Assembly (NCBI GenBank): GCA_946406115.1
Contig: OX291543.1
Location: 25,632,815 to 25,696,814 of the forward strand
DNA: 64,000 nt
Source of the DNA: Apoda limacodes
Lineage: Eukaryota > Arthropoda > Insecta > Lepidoptera > Limacodidae
Direction of reading: 5' to 3'
The notes under the pieces were generated by a model. The model made no database searches. It saw nothing but the letters and a program-made list of their open reading frames with translations, and was not told where the DNA came from. How positions within the stretch are numbered: position 1 is the first letter of the stretch; the number at the start of each line of letters is the position of its first letter. This document shows positions 22,563 to 34,904 of the stretch, piece by piece. A program made the position numbers and the translations under genes.

Positions 22563-23003
22563 TTTTTTATTTATTTTTTATACCACTAAGGTGGCAAACA
22601 AGCTTACGGTCCGCCTGATGGTAAGCGGTCACCGTAGCCTATGGACCAGGCGTATCACTCACGCGTTGCCGACCCTTCAGAAATCTAATAACTTCTTTCT
22701 TGAAGAACTCCATACTTGGTCCTTGGAGAAAACCTTGGCAGGGAGCTCATTCCGCAACTTAAGCGTTCGCGGGCTTAGAAACTTTATCTGAAACCGCACT
22801 GTACGCGACCATTTCGATTCGAGTGTGAGAATGAATTCCCTGCCGATGGCGAGCGGTGCGATGGTAGAAAGTAGCCGTGGGCATCATTTCAAAAAATTCC
22901 TAAGAACACAACCCATTGTAAAAGCGGTAGAACACACCCAGGGAGGCAGAGTCTCTCCTCAGGCTTTAGGGCTCGATACCGCAAGCGAGTTTAAAATTGT
23001 CGA
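22563..23003 (-). pseudogene. LINE copy D, 3' end only
   Basis: Runs from the T-run (poly-A) at 22563 through 'ataccactaaggtggcaaac' and 'gcctgatggtaagcggtcac' to 'gagtttaaaattgtcgacaa'. It matches copy A throughout and is severely 5' truncated. Confidence 0.8.
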
Positions 23004-23820
23004 CAATTCTACAATATCGACAACCCTGTCCGATTTTTGGGTTTTTTCGGTTAAAATTCTGTGATCTGAGGCTTGTATCGAAGTTAACCTACTTACTGGC
23101 GCGCCACCGCGCTAGATCTACCTACTTTCCTCCGGGACAGAACTCTGTGTTTTAGGTTTTTATTGCCCATAGCTAAAAATAAATGTAAGGATGAGCAAAA
23201 AGATTTTATGCAGTTATGAAGCTGGATTTATCATCTTTTTCGTATGCTATTATTAAAAAATAGAATTCAGAATACTGAAAAAAAGTAGTGTGATCGAGAT
23301 AAGATTAGTGCTGGTTTTTTGGATAAAAAAATGTTTTGTATCGATAAAATGTTTATTTAATAACTTGTGTTGCCTCCAAGGGCATCTACGACAGAAAGAA
23401 AGAAAGAAAAACATTTATATATGTTACATAAATAAATATAATACATTGATAATTGAGTGCCAAAAAGGTTTCTAACTTATTTTAAGCTGCAGCCGAAGCC
23501 TCTGCACTGATATTCTGTAAGAGCCTTTTTGGTTTTCACTAAACCAGAGTGACCGCAAACAAAACAGCAAAAATAATAATTTACATCACAACATAATACG
23601 AACATAAGATAAAAGCAAAAATATTTAAAACAGTCTTGGCTGTATGTTATAATACCTTTGCCGTAACGAAAATGAGAGAAACAATAAAAAAATAAAAGGA
23701 CGAATATCCAAAAAAATTAAATAAAAACGTACTTTTCGACAGCTTTCATACTCGTACGATTAGGCATAGAATTATTCAGTTTCACTATGAAATTCCGTGG
23801 AATCATATCTTATTCCTATT
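23004..23820. other. Intronic sequence, no gene
   Basis: AT-rich. A short GAAA microsatellite lies at 23393-23410. Confidence 0.5.
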
Positions 23821-23821
23821 A

Positions 23822-23945
23822 TATGGCTGTTTTCCGTTGCTGCATTGTCTGTGGAAGTGGCTGTCTACCCAGAACAAACACCTTTAACTCGTCTCATAAG
23901 TGTTCAATAGGATTCATGTCTGGGCTTCTTGCTGGCCAGTCCATT
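23822..23945 (-). pseudogene. Tc1-like transposase fragment
   Basis: On the minus strand, MDWPARSPDMNPIEHL is followed by a stop in place of Trp, then DELKVFVLGRQPLPQTM. This is the third catalytic block of a Tc1 transposase, of a different lineage from the one at 1040. Only about 40 residues survive. Confidence 0.8.
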
Positions 23946-24671
23946 TTTTTTTTAGCTATCGGCAATTAAAACTTAAAACACAAGGTGGGCCGAAAGACGC
24001 GTCCGGGAGTGCAATAGTGAGGGCAATTATTCAACTTTGGAAGCTAATTAACTCGCAAAATATACATATAATAGAAAGAGGAAAGCAATAATGTTTTTTA
24101 AGACCAATTCAACGATAACCCATGGAATAGGAAGCAACTTATTCATCCCTCATCAATAACTACGGAATGCTAGCTGTAAAAAATCTTTTTAACAAATTAT
24201 GACGATTCATATTAGATGAGTTAAATATCAGCAGAATAAATAGACGGGCATAAAAAAATTATAAGGCTTCCATTTTGGCCATTTGCCCTTGATATCAAGC
24301 TGGCTGATCACTTTATTCCTGAAAAAACTATTGGCTTCTACAAAATTAAATATTTCACTACAAATTTACTACAAATTACCTACAAATTGTACATCTATTT
24401 AGCATTCGGGGTCAGAAATGTGTCCGTAAAATGTTAAATGAAGATATTCAATCCTAATTTTATAGCATTTCGATAGCATAAAAAAACTATTATCCAAGGT
24501 GCGACGAATTTACTCACATTTTAATTGGTTATATTTTCATTTTGATTGCCATGTTATTACATTATTAACCATTCGATTACATAAGCCCTGTTTAGACAGA
24601 CAGCTAATAAAAGCTGTACGGAAAAACCCTGTACATGTTTGTAGTGCCTAAGTTACCTTTATTACCTTGTT

Positions 24672-25040
24672 AATAAAAACTAGTCAAGTGCGAATCGGAC
24701 TCCCGCACTTATAGTTTCGTCTCACCACACAAATACTTATATGTTATTTAAGACAAAAGGCATCCTTTTACTAATATGTTATTTAAGACAAAAGGGTTTT
24801 TCTGTAATCTATATTTAAAAACTATTTTTTGGTTTGTTTTTAATTTAGGCTCAGTAGTTTCGAGGGGGTTAATTTAGGTCTCTTTTCTTAAATAACTTTT
24901 TTATAAAAGCTATTTATTTTTAAAACATTTGAGACCCTTGTTTACTTTACAGATAGGAGTACCATGGAAGATGTCAATCTAAAACCGGCCAAGTGCGTGT
25001 CGTACACGCTAAGTTCCGAATAATGAGAATTATTGCGATT
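24672..25040. repeat. Fragments of the lepidopteran 'CAAGTGCGAGTCGGAC' repeat
   Basis: Two heads in the same orientation: 'ctagtcaagtgcgaatcgga' at 24680 and 'aaaaccggccaagtgcgtgt' at 24983. Both are the reverse of the tail at 795-838. Confidence 0.6.
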
Positions 25041-25075
25041 TGCGAAAAAAAAAAAATAGATTCGGATTTACGTTT

Positions 25076-26071
25076 TAAATCCATACTAATATTATAAATG
25101 CGAAGGTAATCCCGACTATCTGTTTGTTTTCTCTTTACGCTGAAACCACTGTACGGATTAAGATGCAATTTTGCATCTCAGTGGCAGACTATCTCAATCT
25201 GAGTCCCGGGAAAGGACATAGGTAACTTGAATACATCAAGTGTGAGTCGTTTTTTTTTTTCTACGCATAATTTTTCTGTACGTGTGTTTGTCACTCCTCC
25301 TAAGCGGCTCGAACGATTTGGGTGAAATTTGAACCGGTAGGTGGCGCTGCAATCAGTGTGTCACTTATTTTCTCCCAAAACATTCGCTACACTGAATACG
25401 ACTTCATAATTATCATATCCATCAACTTCAAACATTGTGAATTTGTGGCTTGGGAAAGACACATTACATAGAAAGTAAAAAACGCATCGAAAGGGCTAGA
25501 TTAAAATCAAAAGGATTTCAAGAAAGGCTTTCCCGCCAAAACTTCCACCATAGAAGCCTTGGAAGACAATGAAAAATTATTTTTTTCTGACATAGATAGA
25601 GGCCATAGTAAACAGTAAGATATCCAAAAATGATGACTCAATCGTAGATTCGATAAAAGTAATTGTAAATGTTAAATTTAAAATATCATATTTAATGTGG
25701 CGCTGTTTTTACAAAGTCTGCGGGTCGGTTATCCAAACAAATTTTATAAATGGGAAAGTAACTCTGTATGTCTGTTACCTCTTAACGCTTTAACCGCTAT
25801 ATCAATTAATATGAAATTTGCCATGGAGATAGTTTGAGTCCCGAGAAAAGAGGTAAGCTACTTGAAAACGTCAAGCGATGGTCGTTTTTCTACCATTGAG
25901 GAGTTGCCGTTGAAATCCTACACCGATAATCGAATTTAGGGCGGGTGGAACCGCAGGCCAATTCAGCTTATAGATAGTTTGAGTATTGAACTAATATTTT
26001 TTCTTTTAAAATTGAAATCATACACCGATAACAGAATTTAGGGCGGGTGAAACCGCGGGCAAAAGCTAGTG
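25076..26071 (+). repeat. Two degenerate copies of a lepidopteran non-autonomous repeat
   Basis: Copy 1 begins ATACTAATATTATAAATGCG and copy 2 (about 25735) 'ttttataaatgggaaagtaa'. Both share a 'gagtcccgggaaaggacata'-type block, and the region ends GGGCGGGTGAAACCGCGGGC AAAAGCTAGT. An inverse copy is at 54890-55255. No ORF. Confidence 0.65.
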
Positions 26072-26450
26072 ATATTCTAAATTTAAATATGTACATTTGT
26101 AAATACTATGCAACTTACACTAAACGTTTATCATATTCAAATGAACAATACAGTGTATAAGGTCATAAAACGTATTATCTTGTTGAAAGTCAGGGGTCAA
26201 GTGCAACAATAGCATTGTAATTTACGTATTCGAATGGTCAACGAGGTACGCGACTACATTGAGTTTAAAATTAGGTGGTTAGAATATTTGCTTTCAAGCC
26301 ATATTTACGTATCATAATAGATAATATTTTTAAGTTTATATTCAAGGCATAGAATAGCACCACCACTATATTTATTTATTTCCTTTTTAGACAAATCTTA
26401 TTTCAAAAATATACTTCCTACATAGAAATAAATAATAAAATTTTTTTAGA
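26072..26450. other. AT-rich intronic sequence
   Basis: No feature recognised. Confidence 0.5.
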
Positions 26451-26452
26451 TC

Positions 26453-26645
26453 ATTACACACACCGCCGTCTGGCCCTAAACAGACAACGGATACAAATAC
26501 ATATTATTACTTTTTTTTTGTTAATACATGCATATCATACATATATACACACAGACTCAAGAAGACAAATGTTTGTCCAGCGCGCGAATTGCACCCACAC
26601 CCTCTGCACAACAGCCGGCCACTCTACCTGCGAGGTACTGGAACT
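26453..26645 (-). repeat. tRNA-derived SINE, copy 1
   Basis: Read on the minus strand, the head 'ggccggctgttgtgcagagg gtgtgggtgcaattcgcgcg' contains a degenerate RNA polymerase III B box. A body with 'gacaaacatttgtcttcttg' and an A-run follows, then CAGACGGCGGTGTG. The same family is at 33951-34210 and 56141-56375. Confidence 0.72.
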
Positions 26646-26649
26646 AGGC

Positions 26650-29635
26650 TGCGAGGGAGACGAACACAACTTGTAAACTTTTGTTAACATTTAGCAAAAG
26701 TGCCCACATTAAAGTGAGTGATGGACGTACGATTAAGTAGTGGTGTCCAGCTCCCCGAGCCGCGAACTGCCATTTTATTGTGGTAGCAGACATATTTCGT
26801 TACGTCTCGTGCGTTGTTTAAATACTTACACCTAGATAATTTCGTTACAAATAAATTTAAGTGTTTATACATACCTATTACCTAACTTAAATCACTTTTA
26901 ATTGGTATTTAAAACATATAATGAAACAAGTCCTACACGACACAATGCTTCCTCTGTTGAAAACAAAATGAGCTTGTATTGACACTGACTACCACGAGTC
27001 GAGTAACTTTGTTACACTTTTAAACTACTCTGTTTAAAGATCGTACGTCTATCACCCACTTAAGAGAAATGTCAATAATTAAAAGTCACAAATGTACTTA
27101 GGAATTAATACAAAACATTCTATAAATAGCTTATGACTAGGAGACTATTATTTCTATGTAGTATATTTCTGAAATAAGCTTTGTATGAAGAGACTTGTAC
27201 CGAATTAGTATGGAGCTTGGTATTTTATTTTCAAGTAAACTTAACCAGCGTCAAATTTTGTATTTAGGTAAAGCCTAGGGTAAAGAACCTGGCTAAATAA
27301 TAAAAATAAATATTGAGACCTGCATTAAAAATTAAATTTGATTTTCAAAAATGTATGATTAATCATAGTCAAATTATCAGCACATAGTCCGGTCAATTTA
27401 GACATTCGAAGCTACGCGTTTCCACGCCACCTATGAAGTAGTGTACTTAGCGCGTTTTTTTTAGTGTGGTTAAAATTAAGGGATTGGGTTTCATTTTACC
27501 TAATACTCTTATACCTAGTTATAACTTATGCATATTTTATATTATAAGTGTAAGTTACAATGAACGATAGAAAAATATTTTAACATATATAACAACTATA
27601 GAGATGTATATATACATGGCGTACTCATGCATAATATGACGATTACAACTATTTGAATCGTTATATATCTCAAAAACGGTGGCTCGTAGAAAAAAATCTA
27701 CAATTTTTGTCTGAAGTATTTTTATGATAAAACTTACCGTTTTAGTAAAAATCGCGAAAAAGTCATTTTTGACCTTTGACCTTGAATAAAAATTTTTCCA
27801 TACAGGGGATAGATGGGGAATCATATTTTAAACAATCTTACTGATTTTCAGCTTGGTGGGAATATAGGTAGCTTTACTCTTATTTTTTGGTCTAATTTGA
27901 CCTGACCAACACGCCATACCATTCTAAGAAAGAAGGGGGAAAAAAATGTACATTTAAGCAGTCAATTTTTTTTTTATGGTATTGGGCACTGAACATTACC
28001 ATTGTCCATCAGCGAAAAGATATTCGCTCCGTTTCGTAATTTTACGTTCCGTACTACGTTAAAAATTGTTAAAGTGCTTTTTAAAATAAATCTAGGTACT
28101 CATTAAGCTGGTTAATTTTTAAATTTATTTCAGTACCAAAATGGAACAACTCTTTTAAAGAAAATGAAATATTTTTTTCATAAGAAATGGCGCAGCGCTA
28201 ATTAGCCGCTACATACATCCTTAGATAGTTGTCTTTCGTCAAAAATTATTTTAGTTATTCCAGTGGTATAGAAAATCAATTGAGACAATGAACAATGAAT
28301 TATAAATTAATTTCTAAACAGTTTACGATGTATGTATTTAAAAACAAAATTAGATACAAAAAAACGAAATATTTATTGGTCATTCTAAATAAATTACTGT
28401 ATATGCAAGATGTCGGTAATTCAGATGATGTTTTTAATTTGAAGAAATTACTTGACACCATAAACAATAAACTTTCAAAATATTTACTCGAAAGCTTGGA
28501 AACGTTTTTGTAGTTGTTGATTCAATTAACATGAGAAGTTTAGGTTAGTTCATTTGTTGGTTTTTTTTTTATCTATTTATTAGAATTAAGTAATTAGAAA
28601 AAAAATTAGTTGTTGATAAAAGGATCGATTAAAACGACCGGTTATAATTTTATACCCAAACCTCAAGTACCGTTTAGTAAGCTTTATTTGAAATCCTGAT
28701 TTTGCTTGGGTCAATAGTTACTTAAATATATGTATATTGAAATATAGAATAAGTGTTTGTTTACTTGTCATCATTACGGAATAATTTATGATTGGCGTTT
28801 GGAATTTCTATCTATTCTAGACGTTTTAAATGTCAATGCAAGTTCGTTTTAAGCGTGAAATTAATAATTCGTAACTATTTTATGAAAAACTATAAAACAG
28901 CAAAAATATATATTTTCAATGGTTTCGGAATAAATTACGAAGAACAGAATAATCTGTAAAAAAAAGGGGCGTAAAATTGGCAATTGTTACTCATAATCAT
29001 GCTCACTTTAAACAAAATCATGTAACATGTTTGCCATATTATTTGTAGGTATGAATAACATCACAGTTTTAATCCTGAGAGTAATCAGCGGCACACTTAC
29101 ATCATAATGTACCGCCATTTCAATCCTAAGTGACAGGATTCAGTCCAGTGTAACAAGTCAAACAAGCCACAAATATGTAGAAAGTTTCTCTTATTTCAAA
29201 ATTCTTCATAGCCAACAAAACAACAAGTAATCTGACAAATGTTGAGATTCCCCAAATGTCTACTCGACTATTAACGATTTCAAACTGGAACCTTCCTAAC
29301 TGTCGCGTACTGACTCTCACTGGAAAAAACGTATTTATACAGCAGGCCAAGACATGGCGTTTAATAAATCGACGATTATAAAACAATAAAATTCTTAATT
29401 TGTCGTTTATAAACACTATATTCCTTGAATTTGAATGGAAGTTAAAAATACAATAAACAGCAGCCTAGTATTAAAATGTCTGTTGTTATCATCATACGCG
29501 TATTATGTCACAATGAAACGTAAGTATCGATTTGTTAATCACTTCTTTAAGTATCAGTGGGTTACTGTGAAGTCAATTTAAAAAAAAATTACATTAATTT
29601 GTAAAATGCACTCATATAATTAAAAACCTGTAACA
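26650..29635. other. Intronic sequence, no gene
   Basis: AT-rich with only short open frames (e.g. 28295-28513, Lys/Asn-rich). The segment at about 27640-27900 looks repeat-like but has no partner in the window. Confidence 0.45.
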
Positions 29636-29639
29636 GCGA

Positions 29640-29965
29640 CAACAGAGACAAGTGCTTAGACATAGACACACAACGTATACAAGGTGCGATGTTTGGCCGC
29701 CGCCCGCGACAGTGATATCGAGTGGACGAGGTGCAATCCGAGATAGTGAATAACTCAACTAACACTCCAATATAACGAATACGTTAAGCACACACTGTCA
29801 CAATTTTGCACTACACTTTGTCACGTTTTAGGACGCATCCCGCACTGCAATCCAAATGAATTCACTGCAATCCATAAAATTTCACAGCCGAGTTTCGTTT
29901 CGCGGGTCACTGTCTTAGCGGCGGCGGCACCAATAATTTGTGCGGAGACTAACACATGCTCAGGG
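29640..29965 (-). promoter_or_regulatory. Candidate internal promoter or 5' exon of spen (weak)
   Basis: A GC-richer, CpG-containing block just below the RRM1 exon. It includes a GCGGCGGCGGC run and, on the minus strand, insect 5'-UTR-like text ('gtagtgcaaaattgtgacag tgtgtg') with CAGT initiator-like motifs. There is no coding frame. It may be an alternative start for a shorter transcript or simply an enhancer. Confidence 0.25.
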
Positions 29966-30195
29966 TACAACTTCCAAAATGACATTGTATGTAATGGATT
30001 ATACGTGCGGTCATTTGACTAGACGAACGTCCCAGAACCGTCGTCAGTAATGACTGTTACCGTCAACGGGGCAGTCGCGGGCCGTAGTGTTTTGTATCAA
30101 TCAAGCGTATTAAATTTTCATGTTAGTTAACAAATGTTTGTGACAGACAATGCAAGGGCAGTACATGTAAAGCAAGTAAAGTGGATAGTACTCAC

Positions 30196-30525
30196 GGTAT
30201 GTGGTATCGTGTCGTGGCAGTGGTGGAGGGCGGCGCTGGTGCTGAGGTGCCAGAGGAAGAGGAGCCGGAGTATCCTGAACCAGCTGGCGAGGAACCAGCG
30301 GAAGGAGCACCAGCCGCGGACGGTATCGCAGCCGGCTCGTAGTACTCAGTGGTGAGCGTTCGCTCGTCCAGCACGTGTTCCGCGTTGTGCGCCTTTGACG
30401 CTGACTTGATGTCCATAAACGCGACCGCGGCACATATGCCACTGCCCGACACGCTGGCTGGACACGTGCCTCCGGCAGGGTTCTCTGTTCGACCCAGCAA
30501 TTTGACATTCTGGACTCGGCCATAT
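30196..30525 (-). CDS. spen: Split ends (Spen) exon, C-terminal half of RRM1 plus Ser/Gly/Pro linker
   Basis: The acceptor is TTTTATTTTACAG| at 30526 and up, and the donor is CATACC|GTGAGT below 30196, giving 330 bp (1 + 109 codons + 2). The product begins YGRVQNVKLLGR, then a glycine-rich loop, then GICAAVAFMDIKSASKAHNA (RNP1 and helix 2) and EHVLDERTLTTEYYEPAAIP (beta-4), all diagnostic of Spen RRM1. About 40 residues of Ser/Gly/Ala/Pro low-complexity linker ending TTRYHIP follow. The exon is much more GC-rich than the surrounding intron. The loop between beta-2 and beta-3 looks long (about 17 residues), which could be lineage-specific. Spen is a large nuclear RNA-binding regulator acting in Notch, EGFR and Wnt signalling in flies; only this RRM half is visible here, so that role is family knowledge. 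A longer open frame runs on past the acceptor to an in-frame ATG but is not needed. Confidence 0.95.
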
Positions 30526-31937
30526 CTGTAAAATAAAACATCACTCATTGCATTGCACAAACATTGCAAAACTTTCAAGGGAACAACAAACTATACATGT
30601 ATGTTTCACGTTTACCTAATTGAAAATAAATAAACAAATATGTAATTCCGTACAAAATATTTTATTTAATATACTTTTATTTTGACAAGTAATAAAAACT
30701 ATCATATAAAGGAAAGGACGCAGTAAAAAGAAACTGCGGAATTTTAATTGTCAGAAATAGAAAATTTAAGTAGGTAGGTAACATAGTTAAGAGTTGGCCT
30801 CAAATAAAGCCTTAAAACGCTATAGAATGAGCAAGGTTTATTTTGGAAATATAAGGTGCAGATTCCGAAGTGGACATCTATTTATTATTTTTAAAATTGT
30901 AAAATGATTATATTCATTAAGAGAAGAGACACGGCAGTTAATAGATAAACGATGAAAAAACATGATTCACTCACAATAATTCGACCGAACTGCAGCTTCA
31001 AATACCCGATCATTGCGCCGAATGGAACATTCGACAAAAGTCAAATTCACCCCATCTCTAGTATATTTATCAATCTAGATGACGTAGATTTTCTTAACAC
31101 AAAATCGATCTTAGGTATTGCGATATCCATGCACCGAGATAAAAGATGGACGTTTGGCTTGTTCCGCTAACAATAATTTTTATATTCGTGCGAGTCTTAA
31201 ATATCAACTAGCCACAAATAGACAATTCACGCTTCAATATATTTTAATACACAGTTAAGAAGATATAAACATTATTGTACTTGGTAGGACACCTTGTCTG
31301 ACTACGTAGCATACTATATATAGTTAAATGGGTGAATAAGATGTGCGAATTTTATTGCAAAAATACAGGATTTTCAATTAAAGATAGACAAAATGTGTTA
31401 CAATACTTCTGTCCTCTGCGTTACTTATTAGGTAATCGGTTTGTTTTTTTATGGTTTTAATCACTAAAAACAATCTAAAATTCGACCAAGTGAGCGATTA
31501 AGTTCCTTAAAATGAAAACAATACTGCGGATGTCTGAAAAAATTTGAAAATTTATATACCTACACAAAGCATAATTTTTTTTTACGCGGATCAAAGAAAG
31601 GGCTAGTACTATTTCTTATTCCTGTAAGAGGCAACACACATTTTTTAAACTTAAGAAGCTAGTAACTAGCAAATATATTATTATATTTATTACCAGAGTG
31701 CATGACCACGGCAACTTTTTTTTAAAAACTAGTTATTTTAGCCCTTTCCTCTTAAAATCAGGTAAAGAAAGAAAAAGATAGATAACTCACTGTAGACCTT
31801 AATGTTTGTAGAACTGTTATTATTACTCATATATGTTTATTACCTAACCAATTAAAGAAAAGGCGCGTTTTATTCGCATAAACCAATCAAGTAAGGTCAA
31901 TCAGTATGACACAGCTATACAAATTCTTGCTTATTTT
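30526..31937. other. Intronic sequence upstream of the RRM1 exon
   Basis: AT-rich. The exon's polypyrimidine tract lies directly above the acceptor. No other feature was recognised. Confidence 0.5.
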
Positions 31938-33807
31938 GGATCATTCTCACTAGATGCATTGTCCAGATCCATAATGGATCTAATGAGATATTTTTTTCTC
32001 AGTAGATCTGTTTTCTAATAAACTGGATCTAATGAGAATTTTCATTGCCAATAGATCTATTTTAAAAATAATTTAAAAAAAAATTAGATCTAATGATAAT
32101 ATATTGTCTCACTACATAGAATGTTTGAAAAAATATGTAATTATAGAAAATGATACCTAATTATTAACGAAAATTATACTTAATTATTAATGAAAATTTT
32201 TAATTTGGATAAATATAAATTATTAAACATTTCGATTGCTGTAAACATTTCAAGCTACAAGTATCTAAATAGCTTTAAGTTAACAGCAATTCGTTTAATT
32301 TTTCTCCATTATTATTAAGTAACCAAGATTTTTTGACGGCACGTCATAGGTACAGTAGAATTTTTTTTATAAAAAAGGCATATTCATCAATAAAGGTTCG
32401 CCATCTCTGCCCTAGGGTTTGTTTGTCAAACTAGAAAGGTCTATATATCCGTAACTATTGATCGTAGACTAGTAGTTTCTTGACAGAAATGATACGTCTC
32501 ATACGATCTTTATTTCAGAATGACATCTGTCAAACTATAAAGAAATATATCTCGGTAACTTAAAACTTACTCGGGTACCTAAAATTTATCGTAGACTAGT
32601 AGTTTCTCTACAGAAATGACAAGTCAAAAATAGAAAGGTTTTAGATGATAACTGTCATCCGAAATTAAGAACTTAATGAGAACTATCATTGCTGTGGAGA
32701 AATTACTAGTCTACGATCAATCATTACCGAGATATATACCTTTCTAGTTTGACAGGTCTCATCCGAAATAAAGATCTTAATGAGACGTATAATTTTTGTG
32801 GAGAATCTACTAGTCTACGATCAACAGTTACGGAGATATAGACCTTTCTAGTTTGACAGCTATCATTTGAAATAAAGATCTTGATGAGATCTATTATTTC
32901 TACTAGGAAAACTACTAGTCTACGATCAATAGTTACAGATATATAGACCTTTCTAGTTTGACAGCTGTCGTTTGAAATAACGATCTTGATAAGATCTATC
33001 ATTTCTAATAGGGGAACTACTAGTCTACGGTCAATAGTTACGGAGATATAGACCTTTCTAGTTTGACAGATGTCATTTGAAATAAAGATCTTGATGAGAT
33101 CTATCATTTCTACTAGGGAAACTACTAGTCTACGATCAATAGTTACAGAGATATAGACCTTTCTAGTTTGACAGCTGTCATTTGAAATAAAGGTCTTGAT
33201 GAGATCTATAACTTTTGTAAAATAACTACACGTGTAAGATCAATAGTTTAATTTTTTTTTAATATATAAAATAAAATATATATTAAGAAAAACAGTATAT
33301 TTCTTGTCTTTTGCGGTCAAACTATCTCCATATTAAATTCATCACAATTGGTCCAACCGTGAAATTTAACGGATTGATAGACAGATAGACACCGACACTT
33401 TCGAATTTATAATATTAGTATTAGTATGGATCCTCATTTTATAAAGTCGGTTAATTTTTAGTTTTGAATTAAAAATATCTCTTAAATAGGTACCTACAGA
33501 CCATTCGCGAACTTCCTCCTTTTTTAAAGTTGGTAAAAATAAGAATATGACAGGGGAAATACGAGTAATAGTATTAGAAAGTAAGTTCCGTTATCTCCCC
33601 AGCCTAGGGGACAACAAGCCTAGCCGACACCAAATTTTTTATCAGATCCTTAGTAGACCCACACTTTCAAATCTGGTTCTGGTTAACGGATCTAGCGAGA
33701 CAAATACTTCTCAGTAGATACACACTTTTAAAAATGGATCTATTGAGAAAATAATATCTCACTAGATCCATTATGGATCTGGAAAATGGATCTAGTGAGA
33801 ATGATCC
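31938..33807. mobile_element. Foldback-like element with inverted 105-bp repeats
   Basis: Both ends read GGATCATTCTCACTAGAT (the right one reverse-complemented) and carry repeated TGGATCTAATGAGA-type motifs for over 100 bp. They are flanked by CTTATTTT (31930-31937 and 33808-33815), which can be read as 9 bp (CTTATTTTG) if one terminal G is assigned to the duplication. The interior has 105-bp repeats in plus orientation (about 32400-32640) facing minus-orientation copies (32640-33240). Anchors CTACTAGTCTACG lie at 32807, 32912, 33017 and 33122. No transposase. An 8-bp duplication would suit hAT and 9 bp would suit Mutator or FB; I cannot decide. Confidence 0.78.
32640..33240 (-). repeat. 105-bp tandem repeat array
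   Basis: Successive CTACTAGTCTACGATCAATA anchors are exactly 105 bp apart. Because 105 is 35 codons, the array gives a long repetitive open frame (32724-33107, minus) that is not a gene. Each unit contains TTTCTAGTTTGACAGCTGTC and AAAGATCTTGATGAGATCTA. Confidence 0.85.
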
Positions 33808-33950
33808 CTTATTTTGCGTGCGTATCTATTGTACTTTACAGAATCTGTACATTATGCGGTCAAACAAAACATTTATGACTAAAATACAAAATAGGTATAG
33901 TATATTTAAATTACTTTAATAAATAAAATAAATAAATAGGTATGTTTGGA

Positions 33951-34210
33951 CGTTACACACAGCGCCGTCTGGCCCCAAAGTAAGCAAAGCTTGTGTTATG
34001 CAAAGTAAGCAAAGCTTGCCAGACAATGGATACAGATACATGCATATTACTTTTTTTTTCTAAATACATACATAGGTATTATACATAAATACACCCAGGC
34101 TCAAGACAAACACAATTTTTTTTTACACATAAATGTTTGTCCAATGCGGGAACCGAACCCACATCCTCTGCTCAGCAGTCGGCCACACTGCCAACTAGCC
34201 TGCGAGGGAG
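33951..34210 (-). repeat. tRNA-derived SINE, copy 2
   Basis: The minus-strand head 'tggccgactgctgagcagag gatgtgggttcggttcccgc' has a clear B box (GGTTCGGTTCC). The far end is GCCGTCTGGCCCC reversed. An 18-bp direct duplication of CAAAGTAAGCAAAGCTTG lies at 33977-34018. Confidence 0.78.
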
Positions 34211-34900
34211 TCATTCTGTCTGTCTGTTCTTGTTCATTTATATGACTAAGGGGAAAGCAAGAGCAAAATGAGTTTTACATACCTAACTATGTAATACATT
34301 TAACAGATTGAAAACATACGTGCCAAGCTTTACCTAATTACATATTTTTATAATCACATCTCTACAAATTGTAATGTTTTTTTTTAGGAAACAATAGGCA
34401 GATGCCTAACAGTCGAGTATTGATCTTATATTCGAGAACAAATTTTATACGTAGACCAGCGTATTAGTACAATAAAAATAAATTATATATTCACATGATA
34501 TACTCGACCTTACCATGTGTAACTAGGTACACGTTAAAGATATAATATCGACTTTCTATGCCTTTATTTATAATCATAATCATAGAAAGAAAATTACTTA
34601 GTAAAAGTTCTATTCAGTTTCTTTTGTGGATAAGAATCAACAACATTATGTATCTATGTAGGATATGTACACTACACGGGCAAGTATTTAAATGCTAGTA
34701 GGTATTAATATAAGAAAACACACAAAAAACGAAGCCAAGCGGGTAATTCATTTAAAACTGTACTAATGCTTTGTGTTATTTATTAAGATAGGTGTATATT
34801 TATAGAGTTACGAAGAACACTGAAAAAAAGAACGAATTTTAAATAATGTCAAGATATTCTGGATGTAAGTACAAGTACAAAATTGGTTTTATACAGACAG
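34211..34900. other. AT-rich intronic sequence
   Basis: No gene or repeat recognised. Confidence 0.5.
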
Positions 34901-34904
34901 AAAG

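Larger units (their letters stand above)
1..30195 (-). other. spen: Downstream spen intron (incomplete)
   Basis: It starts with the donor GTGAGTACT immediately below the RRM1 exon. No continuation of Spen (RRM2, RRM3, SPOC or the long linker) is recognisable between here and base 1, so the intron probably exceeds 30 kb. Its content is repeats, including the large foldback palindrome. Confidence 0.7.

Noticed and set aside
30110..30544. 144-codon minus-strand frame over the spen exon
   Set aside because: Out of frame with the conserved RRM translation and rich in Arg/Thr; it is the shadow of the true exon.
32724..33107. 127-codon open frame with 35-residue repeats (MIDLIKIF..., VYISVTIDRRLV)
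   Set aside because: It is the translation of a 105-bp satellite whose length is a multiple of three, and it lies inside a non-autonomous element.
34148..34205. tRNA gene on the minus strand
   Set aside because: The B box is good, but the acceptor stem and anticodon arm do not pair and the same structure recurs in two other copies with a SINE body.
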